From positions 4,599,872 through 4,663,871 of the forward strand of contig NW_004450323.1 in NCBI RefSeq assembly GCF_000321225.1: DNA of 64,000 bases, given 5' to 3'. The position numbers and the translations under genes were made by a program. The notes beneath the pieces were generated by a model that worked only from the letters and a program-made list of their open reading frames with translations, was not told the DNA's origin and ran no database searches. Within the stretch, counting starts at the first letter, position 1, and each line of letters opens with the position of its first letter. Shown here piece by piece: positions 12,833-25,000 of the stretch. This DNA is from Odobenus rosmarus divergens. Its lineage: Eukaryota; Chordata; Mammalia; Carnivora; Odobenidae.

Positions 12833-14654
12833 GTAAGGCACTCGGACCCACACCCGAATCCTTATGCATTCGCCCGGAATGAATACACACCCAAGCTCCC
12901 TGGGTAGACGCCAGTAATGGATTTATATATATTAAAAAAAAAATCTTCATACCAGCAGTGCCCATAAGATACAATTTTCACATCTTAAAATTTGCTAAAA
13001 CTTACTCATCCTGGTCAGTGTTGCTTTTTTCAAAACGATCAATTTGAATGAGTGTAGAAATGTATTCCAGGGAAGATGCCACTCCTGCATCTGAAGTCTT
13101 CCTGGGGTATCCCATGTCTGCGTTTATCATGAATTCCCATGCATTCTCAGCAGTCAACTCCGTACTCCCACATTTTTCTCCTTTCGTCATTTGGACTCAA
13201 ACTTAGTAAGGTGAATGATCGAACTGGAAGTGTGGTTTGAGTCCACAAGACTGACCTTTTTGCACTTCTTGTAAAAACCGTGTTTGTGACACAGTCTCAA
13301 AAATGTTTGGATTAATGGCAAGCTTTTTGGAGTGCATTCAGAGCCTCTCCTGGTAGTAACCTTGGGGGTATCGTCACAGGAAGAGACTCCTTTGTTTATA
13401 GGACATGTCACGTGTTAAAGAACAGGTTCTCATTGGCAGCGAATACCACAGCTAATTCTCTATCTTCCCTCACTTTCATCACTCGCCTTCTTGGGGGACG
13501 CACTGAGAGCTTATAAGCTCAGCTCTGAATATGACATAAGTAATATGGAGGCACTCACTGTCCTCTCACATTCCAAAGGGAAGCTTTCCTATGTCATTCA
13601 TCAAATCAACAAAATATTTCTTGAACATTAGTTGTGTGCGAGTCACTGGGCCAGGCTCTGTGGTTGGGGAGATGAGGGGGCATTTCTGTCTTTGAGGAGC
13701 TTAACAATCAAAAGGGAGACCATGAAGCATTATTGAAAATGTACTGAATTCTCTAGTAGAAGTCAGACCAGATTGTAAAGGGCCTGCAGCCCTCATGAAG
13801 GGGTTTATGTCCTACAGGCAATAGCGTCTCGTTGAAGGCTTTTAAGTTGTCATCAGATTTGTTCACTGGAAAAAGTAGCTGACATTGTGGAGATGGTGCT
13901 GGGGTGTGGGGGTAGACTGAAAGTGAGGAAGCGAGATAAGCTGTTATCATAGTCCTTGTGGAGGATGATAAGGGCTTGAATGACAGTCATGTGGCTGGAG
14001 ACAAGACAGATTTTTGAAAGATTTTTGTGAGGTATAACTGTAGAATCCATTAGTTTAGTCATCAACTTCATGTTACTGTGATGGGGGATGAGGAAGAGGG
14101 AAAACTGAAGGCTGTCCAGGCCAGCTTGGTGGTTGGTGGTCCTATTAAGTGAGGTATGAACTACTGGAAAAGGGGGGTTTGAGGGTGCTGAAATTGGAGG
14201 GACCGGTGGGACATTGTCTAATAGATGGGCAGAAGCCCCGTTGGTGCCAGGCTGGTTCCGGGGTTAAATACTGGGAGGGAGTCATCTGGCCCATTGGGTG
14301 GACAGGGCCACACAGGGAGCAAGAGAGAGGTGGGAGAAGCACCGGGAACCCGTGTCATCGATGTTATTACTGTGTTCTCCATGGGGCTTCCTCACATGGC
14401 TTCTCTTACATGTGCCGACCAGAGAAGCAAGTCCCACGTCTGACACGTGCAACTCTGGGGATGGAGCTCTAGAACACCATGTGGAGCTAAAGAACCCAGA
14501 CAAAGTATTACATGCCGCAGGCATCTTTCCTTTCAAAAACAGGCCAAACTAACCTGTGGGATTAGAAGTGAAGCTCAGGGAAGAGGCACAGGGAATTCCT
14601 TGCCTTCTGTATTTAAGGTCCATGAAGGTGATACCCCAGCGTCACTCGATACTG

Positions 14655-14907
14655 CACCATCCGTACGGTAGCCACTAGCCACGTGTGGCACTTGAGCATT
14701 TAAAGTGGGAATAGTCCAAATTGAGATGTGCCCTGAGTGTAAAATATACACCAGATTTTGAAGACTTAGTACAAAAGAAAGAAAGAATTTCTCATTGGCA
14801 ATTTTTGTCTGGATTATATGCTGAAATAATAGTTTGGATGTATGGGATTAAATAAAATATATTATTAAAATTGATTTCCCTTCTAAAAATACTTTTTTAA
14901 TATGGCT
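14655..14907 (+). mobile_element. hAT-like non-autonomous DNA transposon, 3' end missing
   Basis: The phrases 'gtagccactagccacgtgtg', 'ccaaattgagatgtgccctg', 'attttgaagacttagta' and 'aataaaatatattattaaaa' mark an old mammalian DNA element. A second copy near 33195-33772 ends 'actagaaaatttcaaatg' ... 'ttggacagcact'. The copy here stops at 'ttaatatggct', exactly where the inverted 45-mer begins, so its last 60 or so bases are gone. Confidence 0.6.
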
Positions 14908-14952
14908 CAGGCCACACTCATCTATAGTGTTAGAAAACTAACAACAAACCTT
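14908..14952 (-). repeat. 45-bp inverted repeat arm A
   Basis: The 45 bases are the reverse complement of 15986-16030 with one mismatch (44/45). The flanks of the two arms share nothing. Arm B fits the consensus order of the surrounding antisense L1 fragment, so arm A appears to be the copied one. Confidence 0.9.
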
Positions 14953-15814
14953 CATATAGACACTTACAATTAGAAACGAGGCTTTCCTTATGTCTGCCTA
15001 CTGGGCGGTGCTGGTTCCGTATGTGAGCTGTTGATGCTAATTGTGATCCTCCACTGCACTGTCCCTTCGATGGGACAGAGGAATAAACACCCCAAGAAAG
15101 CCCTTGGCCATATCCCACCTCGATTGGACACACCTGGGGAAGCTTAAGGTCAAGAAAATAAGGGTTGCCTGGCTTTCTCCGTAGGTAAGTTTAAAGTTGA
15201 CAACTTAGCCTAACATGAGTCACCTCAGCCCGACAGACATCCCCGGAGTGGGATCCTTTCTCTTTAGCTTCATGCTTCCGGTCCACTTTGATCCGGCTGT
15301 GGGAGTATTTTCTTTAGACTCTCAAAACACATATTTCCTCTTTCCGAATTTTGTGTGCATCTGTTTCTCCCTTGGAAATGAATACGCCAGATGTTTAGGT
15401 AATAGACAAATGAACAAGGTCTTGGTTGCTTACAAGGACCCCATTGTAATGCATGTTGTTTACTGAATCACAAACCCCAACTGCTGCTCCAGACCAAAGG
15501 GAGACATCTAGGCCCTGTCACCTTCGGGCCCTCGAGGACAGTTTCTTGGAGGCCGTTCTTCCTTTTCCTCCTTCCTCTGTCTTCTTATCCCCTGATGAGA
15601 ACAATAATCTGTGTTTTCTTTTGCATTCTTTCTAATGTAAAGAAATCAGAGATGGCCTAAAAGTCAGCCTTCTTTTCCCCTTGCCCTGAGCGTCCTCCAA
15701 ATAGTTGGCTGATGTGCAGGGTTCAAGAGGAGAAAGTCAGGATTGGAGGTGAGGAGGGCCTTTACTTGCACTAATAAAATGTTAGATTTATTCTTTTTAA
15801 ACATTTAGAAGCTG

Positions 15815-16400
15815 ATTTTTATTGAAGCCTAATTTACATACATTACATACACAGATCTTAAGTGGTTAGTTCTATTATATCTGTATAACTCTCACCCCAA
15901 ATCTAATAAAGAACATTTTTCATCCCCCCTCAAAATTCCCTGTGCCCCTTCCAATCAGTTCCCCCCCTTAATCTTAATGAAGGTTAAGGTTTGCTGTTAG
16001 TTTTCTAACACTATAGATGAGTGTGGCCTGTTTTTCAAAGAATAGACTCCTGCAGCATGTAATCTTTTGGGTCTTTTTTTTTTTTGCTCAACATGATGCT
16101 TTTGAGATCCATCCACGTTGTTGCATATGTCAGTTCTTAGTTTATAATGGCTAAGTTGTATTCTATCAGGAATGTAGTATAGTCTCTTTGTCCATTCCCC
16201 TGTTCTCCCCTGTTGAGGGAGATTTGGATTGATTCCAGTTTGGGGCTGTTATGAACGAATCTGCTGTGAACATTTCTGTAGTAGAAGTCCTTTTGTGGAC
16301 ACGGGTTTTCATTTCTCTTGGTAAATACCTATGAGTGAGATTGCTGGGTCATGGAGTCCCTTGTGCTTTTTGAAATGGTCAGTGTGCAGAACTGTGACCA
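15815..16400 (-). mobile_element. Old L1 3'-end fragment (L1M type), antisense
   Basis: The text runs in antisense L1 order: 'tttattgaagcctaatttac', 'ttgagatccatccacgttgt', 'gttatgaacgaatctgctgt', 'gttttcatttctcttggtaa' and 'attgctgggtcatgg'. It is degenerate, 5'-truncated and non-coding. Confidence 0.8.
15986..16030 (+). repeat. 45-bp inverted repeat arm B (probable source)
   Basis: This lies inside the antisense L1 fragment and is colinear with it ('ttctaacactatagatgag'). It pairs with 14908-14952 in opposite orientation at 44/45 identity. The loop between the arms is 1,033 bp. Confidence 0.9.
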
Positions 16401-16783
16401 TTTCTAACCCACAGGTTGTGACCAGTGCTCAACAGGTAAGGCTAATTTTGGCCCAGGACCAAAATCCTATGCATTTCTCACCATACCCTCCTCTTTTTCC
16501 CCCACACTGGAACCTCAACCCATGTGGAGGACATAGGCAAGGCACACGTTCTATTTTACTAAGAGAAGACACTTGATCTGAGAGAGTAGGTAGCCCGCCA
16601 TCATTTGGCTACTAAGGGTGGAACCAGAACTAGAACCCAGGAGTTCTGGCTCCTGGTCCTGTTCTCATTCCACTGGGCCATTACTCCCAAGAAGGCACAA
16701 GGCAGCAAAAATAGGAGGGTTGAGAGAACTCTTTCAGGAAACATGAGGTGAACTACTTAGAGACCCATCCGTTGTCTTTCCAG

Positions 16784-16898
16784 TTGACAAGCCAGGACAA
16801 AACCCCTGCCGTGATCCAGAGGGCAATGCTGAAGCACAATCTGGACTCAGACCCAGCCGAGGAGTATGAGCTGGTGCAGGTCATCTCGGAGGGCAAAG
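16784..16898 (+). CDS. RGL1: RGL1 coding exon (second from end): RA domain
   Basis: This 115-nt exon lies between tctttccag and gtgggt. It reads [20 protein letters not shown] then [18 protein letters not shown] plus one base of a Glu codon. It forms the middle of the RA domain: the first helix ([15 protein letters not shown]) and the EEYELVQVI strand. Confidence 0.94.
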
Positions 16899-16971
16899 GT
16901 GGGTACGTGCCGCTTCTCGTGGCAGGTTACCCTGGTTTTAGAAGTTAGAAAATGAACGCAATGTCTTTGTG

Positions 16972-17157
16972 GGTTTTTTTTTTTTTAAGATTCTATTTAT
17001 TTATTTGAGAGAGAGAGCACAAGGGAGGGGCAGAGGGAGAGGGAGAAGCAGGCTCCCCGCTGAGCAGGGAGCCTGATGTGGGGCTCGATCCCAGGACCCT
17101 GGGACCATGACCTGAGCCGAAGGCAGACGCTTAACCAACTGAGCCACCCAGGCGTCC
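16972..17157 (-). mobile_element. SINEC, antisense
   Basis: The inverted SINE has a T-rich start and 'aagattctatttatttattt', body 'gctccccgctgagcagggag' and head complement 'ctgagccacccaggcgtccc'. The T-rich flanks blur the target duplication. Confidence 0.9.
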
Positions 17158-17623
17158 CTTTTTGTGTTTTTTGGTTTTTTTATGGAACCAAGTAGGGGTT
17201 TTTAATTGTGCAAGAGTGGTGTTGTGTGGGGGACCCATGCCATCACCTCACTTGTAGAATGAAGCATCTCAAGCTACCCCCGCCACAACCCTCTTTTTTC
17301 TACAGTTTTGCTGAGCACCCTCCTGCCCATTCTGGGTAAACTGTGTATCAAGCATTCTTCTAGGAAGAGGTCTCTCCCTGTGTCAGAAGGTCGGGGGGAG
17401 GTGGTTCTATTGGGTCTTTGCAGATGGCCTCACACCTTCTTTACCCAATAATGCATGTCTAAGTTGTATGTGCATCTGAAACATAGCGGTCCTTGTAATA
17501 ATTTCTCATTTTTTCAGGGAATCATGTGCGAGAGGCTTCTAGGTTCATCTTTCAGTTTATCTTTATTCGTGATTGATCTTCAAGTAGCAAAAGCTTCTAA
17601 CTCCAGAATCTGAAGACTCTTTT

Positions 17624-17725
17624 TTTTTTTTAAAGATTTTATTTATTTATTTGAGCGAGAGAGAGGCAGAGGGAGAGGGAGAAGCAGGCTCCCCGCTGAT
17701 CAGGGAGAGCCACCCAGGTGCTCCT
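17624..17725 (-). mobile_element. SINEC with internal deletion, antisense
   Basis: The tail and distal body ('gctccccgctgatcaggga') are followed directly by the head end 'gagccacccaggtgctcct', so about 85-90 bp of the SINE middle is missing. A perfect 18-bp target duplication 'agaatctgaagactcttt' (17605-17622 and 17726-17743) brackets it, so both outer ends are intact. Confidence 0.9.
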
Positions 17726-19599
17726 AGAATCTGAAGACTCTTTACCTCACAATTACTGAGGCAAAGAACTGGTGATTGTACTTCAGGATGCCTAGGAACC
17801 CACTCTTCACAGAAATTCCTTTTATGAAAACACTGGGAAAATACCCGAAATGTATCTATATTTTGCTGGTTTGAATTGGGATTGTATTTGTTGAGAGGAG
17901 GAGACAGGCTGGTAGGTGACTTCTCTGGACCCTGTCACATCACAGAAACTCAGTCACACTAAGTCTCTTTCCAAGGACAATTGTTGACTGAGGCCAACCC
18001 TATCTGCCGACAGACCCAACACTAACCGATTCAAGCATCTTAATAGGGCTATTCACCAACAAGCAGCCACCCTATCACGAAAAGAAGGATTACATAAGTT
18101 GGGGATATGGGAAGGGAGCAGCTATTCACACTCCATTTGGCCAACAGATCCCCAGGGCTGTAACTTGGGCCCAGAGAAGAGTGGCTGTATCTTTTCCTAG
18201 AGACGAAAAGCTGTAGCCCCTGAGGAAATTATTTTTCAATTACCTCTTGGGAGTTTGCTCATTCATTCAGCTGAGCCCTCGGTTGAGGGGCAAACCGCTG
18301 TCAGTTATATCTTTTATTGTCGTTACAGTTAAAATTCTAGGCCTAAAGTGTAGTCTCTTGAGTTTGACCATGTTGCCCACAAAACAACGCTAAGGTGAGG
18401 CCGGTGATTCTGAAGAACCAGGAGCCCCGAGGTGTAGTCTGGGCCCAGCTTTCTTCACCACTTGGGTGGTCTTAGGTGGGCTGCTTGACCTCCTCGGGCC
18501 TTGGGCCTCAGTGAAAAGGAGGCAGTACCCTACTAGAGCTTAGCATACTCTGGAGGTATGCTAAGTGACATTTAGCTGTGAGGTGAATTACTTACTTACT
18601 TACTTACTTATTACTTACCCGGGAATATGTGGGCAGGAGATTGGGCACACTTTGAGGGAGTTATTCTTTGTGGAACATTTGTGCAAAATGTACTAGAGTC
18701 ACTGAGAACCTGATTGCATCAGTCCTGCCATAGAATGTCCGTGTTTGAAGTTAACATCAGCCTCACTGAACCTGCAAGCAGATGCCTCTGCTGCTGGCCC
18801 CCCCACTCCACTGTCACCGATGTAGACTTGCCCATCTCCCCTCTTTTATCCCCTGTTTGGTTTCCTTAGATACCCATTACCCCTGAGGGCTAAGTAGTAT
18901 ATACCTTCTTTTAAAAATGTAAAAATGAATTAAAATAACTTTGCCTGATGATTTCATCTTATACTTGGCATTGTCCTTGTTCAGAAATTGTGGCTATCTC
19001 GTTGGGAATCACTGAAGTAGATACACTTTAAATGTTAACAGATATACACATTCTTATTTGGATGGTGTTCAGTATTAAACTGGTTTGATTTGGGATTACT
19101 TCAAAAAATATTTCAATATTCCAAGTAGAAAGTTCTGGAAAAACCTGTAGATTTTTCTTTTCTCCTCCATGTCACTGGAGTCTCTCAGTATCTAAGAAAG
19201 GCTGCATGCTGGAGTAGCAAGTGGGCCGTGGGAGGAAGGACACCTGGGTTGGAGTCCCGGTTCTGCCATTGCCTGGCTGCGATGCTGGGAGTGTCATTTC
19301 ATGTCGCTTGGCCTTTGTTTTCCGCTGCACTTTCTTCTAGCTAGAATAGTCTGCAGTTGAACATTTAGTTCATGGGTCAAATTTCTAAGGTCGTATTTGC
19401 CCTTCATTTTTTAAAATTGGGATTGAGGAGTCGAGCGAGCCAGCTTTGGGGGTGGTAGTCATTGCCTGGTTCCGTTCACATCCCAGGGACACGGGACCAG
19501 AGTCCCTGCCTTGTGGTTGGGCAAAATCTCCACCTGCCACGGTCAGTGCTGGGCTGACCTGCACCAGCTGACTGCCTTCTCTTTCCTGATCTCTTTTAG

Positions 19600-19787
19600 A
19601 ACTCGTGATCCCGGACTCGGCCAACGTCTTTTATGCCATGAACAGCCAAGTGAACTTTGACTTCATTTTGCGCAAAAAGAACTCCATGGAAGAACAAGTG
19701 AAATTGCGTAGCCGGACCAGCTTGACACTGCCCAGGACAGCTAAACGGGGCTGCTGGAACAACAGGCACAGCAAAATCACCCTCTGA
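19600..19787 (+). CDS. RGL1: RGL1 terminal coding exon
   Basis: The exon begins after ctcttttag, completes Glu and reads LVIPDSANVFYAMNSQVNFD then FILRKKNSMEEQVKLRSRTS and LTLPRTAKRGCWNNRHSKIT with final L, stopping at TGA 19785-19787. It supplies the last RA-domain strands (FYAMN, NFDFILRK) and a basic, Ser/Thr-containing tail. Confidence 0.95.
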
Positions 19788-22015
19788 ACAGAGGGACCGG
19801 TGGCCCCTCACTAGCCAAACGCAGAGCGGGGCTGAGAGCAGGCCGTGGTGATTGCAACGACCATCCAGTGTTAGAGGATCATTGGTGAAGTCAACAGATA
19901 CTTACTGAGTACCTATGGTGTGCAAGGCACCAAGATAGGCATTGTGGGAAAATCGGGGGTGAGTTTGACAAGGAATGGATGAATGTTTCACTGATTCTCT
20001 TTGACCTATCTGAGACTGAAATGCAAAATTATCCACTTTTATAAATATATATATATGTATACACATGTTAGGGATGTATGTGTATATATATATAAATATA
20101 TGAGGGACTTATGGGATATTCTGGACTATGGAAAAAGGAATTTGCACAATGGCCTGGGATGTTGAGGTCACTTTTTACAGGGAAATAAAAAGAACTGAAA
20201 ACCGAGTCTCCTACCTTCCAAATAAATGGAATCAATCCTAGGAATACAGAGTGTCCTTTGTGCCAGTATTATAAGAAGTCCAACCACGTTTATAAAGGGG
20301 AAGAATTCCCTTCTCCATCAAGTGCCACCAGAACACCTGCGCTGCAGAGGCCGGAACGGCCACGGCTGAATGAAAGGCCACTTCCGAAAGGGTTTGGATG
20401 AGCCAGTGGGCTTTCGACCTCTGCCCGCATCTGCCACTTTCTGCGACCCCAGGGAGGGAGGGCGACGAGGAGCTTCGGAGGCCCATCTGACCCGCCGGTC
20501 CAGCCATCGTGACACCTCTGGAGTCAACACAAGCCCATTTTGATTTCTGGCATTGTGTTTCTGTTCCCCCGGCCCCCGCAACGAACAGACCACAATCATT
20601 ATGGCGCAAGTAGCCACGCTCTTTGGTAGCTTCTCAGCCGGAAAAGAAAGCACAAAAGAATGGTGACTCGTTTGGACTCTTAGCTGTCTCGGAATGCCAC
20701 TACTTCGTTGCCATTTCTGATCGCCGCCTTTTGCATGTAAAACTGTATGTCTGGAGTCTGTTGCCATCTGGATCCTAGTACCTTTCTGTTACGTGCAATT
20801 TGTTCCTCAGGTGTAGAAATTCCTACTGCAATGGACTCTGTTGGATCATTTTGAGCCTGTGAAAGCTTTCTGAACAGCGAGCGCTCTGTCAGTAGCCCCT
20901 TGGAAGATGTTTCCTGCTCATAGCAGCGTCCTGTTTTACTTACTAACTTCTATAGCATTACTGTGCCTAGTCACGGGGAAAGAAATGGGGCTACGTATAT
21001 CATCTAAATCTTTTCTAATGAGGTACATTTCTTCCAGATGGAATCAATAACATTTTTTTTTTCAGGTCCCCACACTTGCTGTCACAGTGTTACTGTTAAA
21101 TGACATTTTTGTCTCTAGGAACACCATCACCCTCTCCCTTCCAAATCTGAGCTGTGCTGGGGTTTGAACTAAAAAGCCATAATGTGGGATATCGACATGT
21201 GTAAGAAGCACTTTCAGAATGTCCTTTTTAAGAAAAAAAAATTCTCAAAATACCAGTTTTTATTCCAAAAATAAAAAGAACCAACCCAGATACGAAGTAT
21301 AGATTGTAACATGAAGCTTTTTTTCTTCCTTTTTCCTAATCCTGTTAAGACAGCTCCCCAAGGTTATGTGAGATTTATGTCATGTAAATAGCCATATGAA
21401 ATCTGCAAGAAACACCAGGGAAAGTTTAGAGATGTGTGGCAGTGGACCAAAGAATGAGCCAGGAAGGCCTCGCATTTCCTTTAGGTCTTTCTAGGAGGTC
21501 AGACGGTGCATTAGAAGACGGACTGGGTTTCAGCTGGTCAAAAAGCACTTTCTTCAGTTTGCAAGGCTCGTCCGATTTGTACTTTTGTGCTTGGAGGAGA
21601 GATGGCCAGGGTGCTAGACATCATGGAGATTGAAGTAAATGTATCCTCAGCCTGAATTTCTTGGTTTGCGGGTCGCAAAATATAGGACCCTTGGCCTGGT
21701 TTAGGGTGTGGCTGCAAAGACCTAGGTGTTGCGCCTATGTGCTCGCCCTGTGTATTGTACTGTATATGTAGAGTCTAGATTTATATACTGCAATGTAAAA
21801 AATATATATATATATATATTTTCCTTTTTTAAAGACAGTGGAAATTCCACGTAGATAAAACATAGCCTCATTTATTTAATGCCACTTTCAATGTCTTAAA
21901 TTTGTTTCCTGGTGGACAGCTGGGTAATGCTTTTAGCTGCTGGCATGCTTGTCTTTCTGCATCTCCATCATCTGTTTACCTTTTGGTTAAACTAATAAAC
22001 TGGTTTGGGACTTGG
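19788..22015 (+). other. RGL1: RGL1 3' UTR
   Basis: About 2.2 kb runs from the stop codon to the last strong poly(A) signal AATAAA at 21994-21999, with cleavage inferred near 22015. It contains TA-rich dinucleotide blocks (20041-20102 and 21800-21821), one Pumilio-type TGTAAATA at 21383-21390, and an AU-rich ATTTATTTA-type site near 21870. Weaker AATAAA signals at about 20184 and 20221 could give a short 3' UTR. The extent is inferred, since no transcript data can be seen here. Confidence 0.7.
21994..21999 (+). terminator. RGL1: RGL1 poly(A) signal AATAAA
   Basis: A canonical AATAAA is followed by a GT-rich segment ('ctggtttgggacttggttgg') within 25 bases, the usual arrangement for cleavage and polyadenylation. 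It is the last such signal before sequence unlike a 3' UTR. Confidence 0.65.
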
Positions 22016-25000
22016 TTGGCATGTGCTGCCGGACCCAAAGGGATTGTATCTGGAGTATTCATCAGGTGCGTTCTGAGTTCGTATCTGGAGTATTCATGGG
22101 GTGGTTCTGGGATCCAGATGTGTCCGTAAGCTTGCCGCAAGCCCACTATGGCTCGGGGGGAGCAGAGGGACAGCCAGTGGAGTTAGGAGGTGGTCCTCTC
22201 CACTGGTGATGTCACGAGCATTTGGGGGAGAGAGTGACATCCGTAGGAAACTGCAATCCGGTATGATGCCTTGCCAGATTGCCGTGCTTAGGAGTCATGT
22301 GGTGGGAGACACTTAAAGAAAAACCTGAACTTAGGATCCAAGGTAGTACTTTGCCTCCTTTCCGACAGCCTTTTCCCTGGTCTGCAATTGCTACCATCTG
22401 TGTAATTCTTGAAACCATTCGTGGTGCTCTAGGAGCCAGGAGAGCCTCTATGAAGGGAGGAAAGAAGTTTTCCCAGAAGACAATCAGAACCAGTCCAACT
22501 TCCCTCAACAGAGGCGCATTATTGTCCTTTCTTCATATTTCCAAAGAGTTTACAGAATTACTGTCCACTGGATTCTTAAATGGATCCAAATCCTCAAATT
22601 TTCTGGACCCTTGTGGGATTTTGGAGAGAGCCAACTAGGTGTTTCAATCATTGATAATATGGGGTGGGACCAGAAAAAGAAACGGGATTTCTATCTCTGG
22701 CACTAGGTGACTATTTTTTTAAGATCATTCTAGAAAACTGGTCCCCTTGTTTTGCCTCTGTCTAGAAGCTGGGCTTGGTTACTTTCTGCCCAAAGACATA
22801 GTGTCTTAAAACTTCCTTCTTTGGAGCCTTTTCAAATCCATTACGCAGCACAAGACCATGAGGAGGCAGACGGTGTTGCTCCATCCCTGATACCTGTGGC
22901 ATCAAGAAGCTTCCCTGATGCCAATCCTCTTGTTCTACAGATGCTCCTGCAGTGGCACTGGTTGCAGCAGGTACCCCTAGTTCCACGATGAGAAGTTACT
23001 TCCATCGTGCTTTGCACTGCTGTTTCCCCTAGAATCTGAAAACAAAATACTTCTGGAAGAGGGGATGGGTTAGGCTAGGTTTGGTTGAGCTGAAGTAAAA
23101 AACCATGAAACCTCAGTAACTTAACGACAATTTTATGCTTCATCCCGTCATGGTATAATGCCAATCGGGCAGCTCTCCGTAGGGACTGTGCCGTCACAGT
23201 GGCTCCAGGAGCCGGGCAGCATCCATTTTGCCACTCTTCCATCTCTTTCATCTGAGATGAAATAGAAGCCAGGCAAATTTAATTCTTGTAGGCTCAGATT
23301 TTGAAATCCAGGATTTGGTGTGGTTTCTCAGCATCCCTACCCAGAAAACTGAGGAAGCAATTCACTTATCTAACAGTTTGAGGAATCCAGTGAATTTCAC
23401 ATTTCCTTAAGAGTTGGAAGCCATCTTATAAATTGCAGTCAATCCCCTCAGACTACAGATATGGGGGCTGAGGCCCAGAGCAGTCAAGTCAGTCGCCCAA
23501 GGTTAGGGGGCAAAGCTCTGAATTATCAGAACCCCACCGTGTGCATGTCACACTGGGCTGGGCACCGAATCCAGGAGGCTCTCTTGACAGATACTCCTTC
23601 ACAGTCTCATAGAACGGAAGAGAATGCGTGGAGTGTGAGTCTGTTGGCTCCATTCCCAGCCTTCTGAGGATGAGAATTCACACAAGCTGTCTTGGTTCGA
23701 TGGGCATCTGGTTGTTTCTTTAAAGTCTCCAAGGAACGTCCTGCGGCTGCTCAGAGCACTGCTACCTGTTTTCCTGGGCGTTATTCCATCTCAGCTGAGG
23801 AAGCAAAGCCGTAAGGATCAGGAGGACATTGAGACTTTGATCCCCAGCTAGGACTGGAATCCGTTGCTGATCCGTGAACTTGCGCCGCACCCCCCCCCCA
23901 CAACTGGGGGATGGGGTGGGTGCAGGGGAAGAGTCTTCTGCAAAAAGCGCCAACTGGATGAGGAGTTAAAGGAGGAGTGGTTGTGACCAGGGCTTGGGTG
24001 CCATCCAGGAGCACTGGAACTGGGCTCAGCCTCTCTGTAAGCCAGTTATCAGTACCCAAGTCCTTTATCTTAGGCTTCTCAGAAACAATCATTTTTATTC
24101 CCACCATTGTTTAATCCCAAAGCAACAGTTTCTGGTACAGTTCCAATTTCTTACACAAAGGGTACCAGTAAATCAAATTTTTTAAAAAAGTGAATAAACT
24201 TCTGGATTGCTGCAGCCATTTAAAAAAAAAATCAAGACACCATTTTCAAAATGGGAGAAGCATTCTAAATGAGACCGTTAGCTCACCCCCAGACATATAT
24301 TTGTGATCCTCGTTTATACAATATCTGACACACCAGCCTCCAGCAACATGTCATCAAGGAATCAAGTTTGATCAGCTTATAATCAATATGTGAGATTTTA
24401 TGGATCTGGGGTTGGTCCTGCCGAGCCATTGTGTATTGGGCTCTGTGTGAGAGAGAGAGACAGAGATGGAAACGTTAGTGAGGAAAGAAGCAGGTCGCTT
24501 GGGTGACGCCAGCTGAACTGCACCCACCCAAAGCCGTTCTCCCATCTGCCCACAAAAAGGGTGGAAAGAACGAAGAATTGCCTCTGAGCATTGGTTTTGT
24601 CTTTATTTTTAATTTGCTGGGTTTATTTTTATGTCCCTCCCTGTAGTTTCTTCAGCTTGGCTGCCTCTGGAATGGGCGTTTTCATAAAATCTCACGTTGG
24701 AGCAATTCTGGGGCCAGCTTCACGCCCCCGCTGGTCCAGAGGGGGGGCTCCCCTGCTGTTTCCCAACCTAGGGGAGACTGGACAGACATCTGGGCTCTTG
24801 CTCGGGGGGGGGGACTTGATTTTCAGAGTGTAGTGCATAGCACCCTCTCTCTGGTCTTCAGAGAAGCTTAGAAAATAATCGACGACAACGTGTCCTCTCC
24901 CAAAGTACAACCGGCAGTTTAGAGAAGCCCCCACCGTGCCCCTGGCAGGAGTTGAGATGTCTGAATGTTGATGGTGTGATCTGCAGGGTCTTAGTTGCTT

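Larger units (their letters stand above)
12833..16783 (+). other. RGL1 intron with hAT relic, inverted 45-mer pair and L1M fragment
   Basis: A hAT-like DNA transposon relic lies at about 14655-14907, immediately followed by a 45-bp sequence whose inverted near-copy is at 15986-16030. An antisense old L1 fragment covers about 15815-16400. MIR-like text is at about 16585-16690. I recognise nothing in 12.9-14.6 kb, including its many short frames. Confidence 0.65.
16899..19599 (+). other. Last RGL1 intron with two SINEs
   Basis: SINEs lie at about 16972-17157 and 17624-17725. A (TACT)n stretch is at about 18589-18617. MIR-like text is at about 18450-18530 and 19200-19320. The remainder is unremarkable intron ending in the acceptor ctcttttag. 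Confidence 0.7.
1..22015 (+). other. RGL1: RGL1 gene, 3' part (ral guanine nucleotide dissociation stimulator-like 1)
   Basis: Six coding exons at 462-583, 3111-3200, 8346-8532, 12578-12832, 16784-16898 and 19600-19787 join in phase into 318 residues ending at TGA 19785-19787. RGL1 is a RalGDS-family exchange factor that loads GTP on RalA/RalB and is recruited to membranes by GTP-bound Ras-like proteins. In this fragment, residues 1 to about 50 are the C-terminal helices of the Cdc25/RasGEF domain, about 60-195 are a Ser-rich linker, and about 199-284 are the Ras-associating (RA) domain. The tail ends in NNRHSKITL. Against a family protein of about 768 residues this is the C-terminal 40 percent. 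All introns are GT-AG, and no frame break or premature stop is seen. The start codon, promoter and catalytic core lie upstream of the window. The identification is by recognition of the protein sequence, and the neighbouring COLGALT2 supports it. Confidence 0.93.

Noticed and set aside
12833..12907. Extension of the RGL1 exon frame past its donor site
   Set aside because: The downstream exon joins in phase from 12832 and gives the family RA-domain sequence. The 25 extra codons are intron read-through.
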